Of a DNA stretch of 64,000 bases, positions 63,972 to 64,000 are shown piece after piece; position 1 is the first letter of the stretch; every line of letters begins with the position of its first letter. Below the pieces are notes generated by a model. The model saw only the letters and a list, made by a program, of their open reading frames with translations, did not search any database and was not told where the DNA came from. Source of the DNA: an uncultured Clostridia bacterium. Lineage in GTDB: Bacteria; Bacillota; Clostridia; Saccharofermentanales; Saccharofermentanaceae. The position numbers were made by a program, and so were the translations under genes. The stretch covers positions 186,001 through 250,000 of the forward strand of contig CAMIYM010000001.1 of assembly GCA_946403085.1 (NCBI GenBank), written 5' to 3'.

Positions 63972-64000
63972 ATGCTTTATATAATGAGACACGGGAAGAC
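63972..64000 (+). CDS. Histidine phosphatase family protein, start only
   Basis: Only the first nine codons are in the window: MLYIMRHGK. The RHG motif after a short hydrophobic strand is the catalytic start of the phosphoglycerate mutase-like histidine phosphatases. The gene runs off the right edge. Confidence 0.7.

Noticed and set aside
1..64000. CRISPR arrays, tRNA or rRNA genes, IS elements, prophage
   Set aside because: Reading through the gaps I saw no regularly spaced repeats, no tRNA cloverleaf, no transposase and no integrase. The only RNA gene I can support is the SRP RNA.

Overview
The window looks like a chromosomal segment of an anaerobic, low-to-mid GC Bacillota of class Clostridia. 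This is inferred from gene content. It carries a SCIFF ribosomally made peptide with its radical-SAM maturase, indolepyruvate:ferredoxin oxidoreductase, formate-tetrahydrofolate ligase, a Veg-ispE pair, a dnaX-ebfC-recR-rqcP-divIC cluster preceded by a small SRP RNA, and the S10-spc ribosomal operon. There are no phage, IS or CRISPR elements. Two sporulation genes (yabP, yabQ) that lie between rqcP and divIC in Bacillus are missing, which hints at a non-sporulating lineage. The family cannot be fixed from the sequence alone.

Layout. 1-2.8 kb: end of an efflux adaptor gene, a MacB-like extracytoplasmic protein and a transglutaminase-like lipoprotein. 3-7.5 kb: an operon for oxidation of aryl-pyruvates to aryl-acetyl-CoA (iorA, iorB, a thioesterase, paaK, an ACT protein). 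7.5-12.1 kb (minus strand): two tandem zinc-ribbon membrane paralogues, a sodium:solute symporter and an acyl-CoA synthetase. 12.3-16 kb: a heterodimeric ABC exporter with one degenerate ATP site. 16-20 kb: a lipoprotein, the SCIFF system and an Orn/Lys/Arg decarboxylase-family enzyme.

20.1-26.7 kb is the most unusual part. A BlaI/MecI-type repressor and a BlaR1/MecR1-type M56 metalloprotease sensor are followed by two paralogous lipoprotein genes. The repressor promoter has one TTCTACA-NN-TGTAGAA-type operator over its -10 box; each lipoprotein promoter has four such sites. The sensor lacks a recognisable penicillin-binding domain. Instead its extracellular C-terminus carries a domain found once in the second lipoprotein and twice in the first. 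The sensor and the proteins it is predicted to control therefore share a module, and the two targets arose by tandem duplication that included terminator, operators and signal peptide. I propose this as an undescribed surface-stress or ligand-sensing circuit.

26.8-38.9 kb: a zinc-ribbon/HD-like protein, a YhiN-family flavoprotein, the DNA repair and translation cluster around dnaX with the SRP RNA, a beta-lactamase-fold protein lacking catalytic residues, fhs, veg and ispE. 38.4-43.3 kb (minus): argC-argB-argD-argF plus a GNAT, with an ARG-box-like dyad on the promoter. 43.7-51.5 kb: an orphan MsmX/UgpC-type ATPase, a PucR/CdaR-type regulator, ftsE-ftsX with an EnvC-like M23 protein, a methyltransferase and hslO. 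51.5-62.8 kb: the S10-spc operon from rpsJ to secY, with a long structured leader and two structured gaps between genes. It ends at a terminator after secY and is followed by a DUF2974 lipase-like gene and the start of a histidine phosphatase gene.
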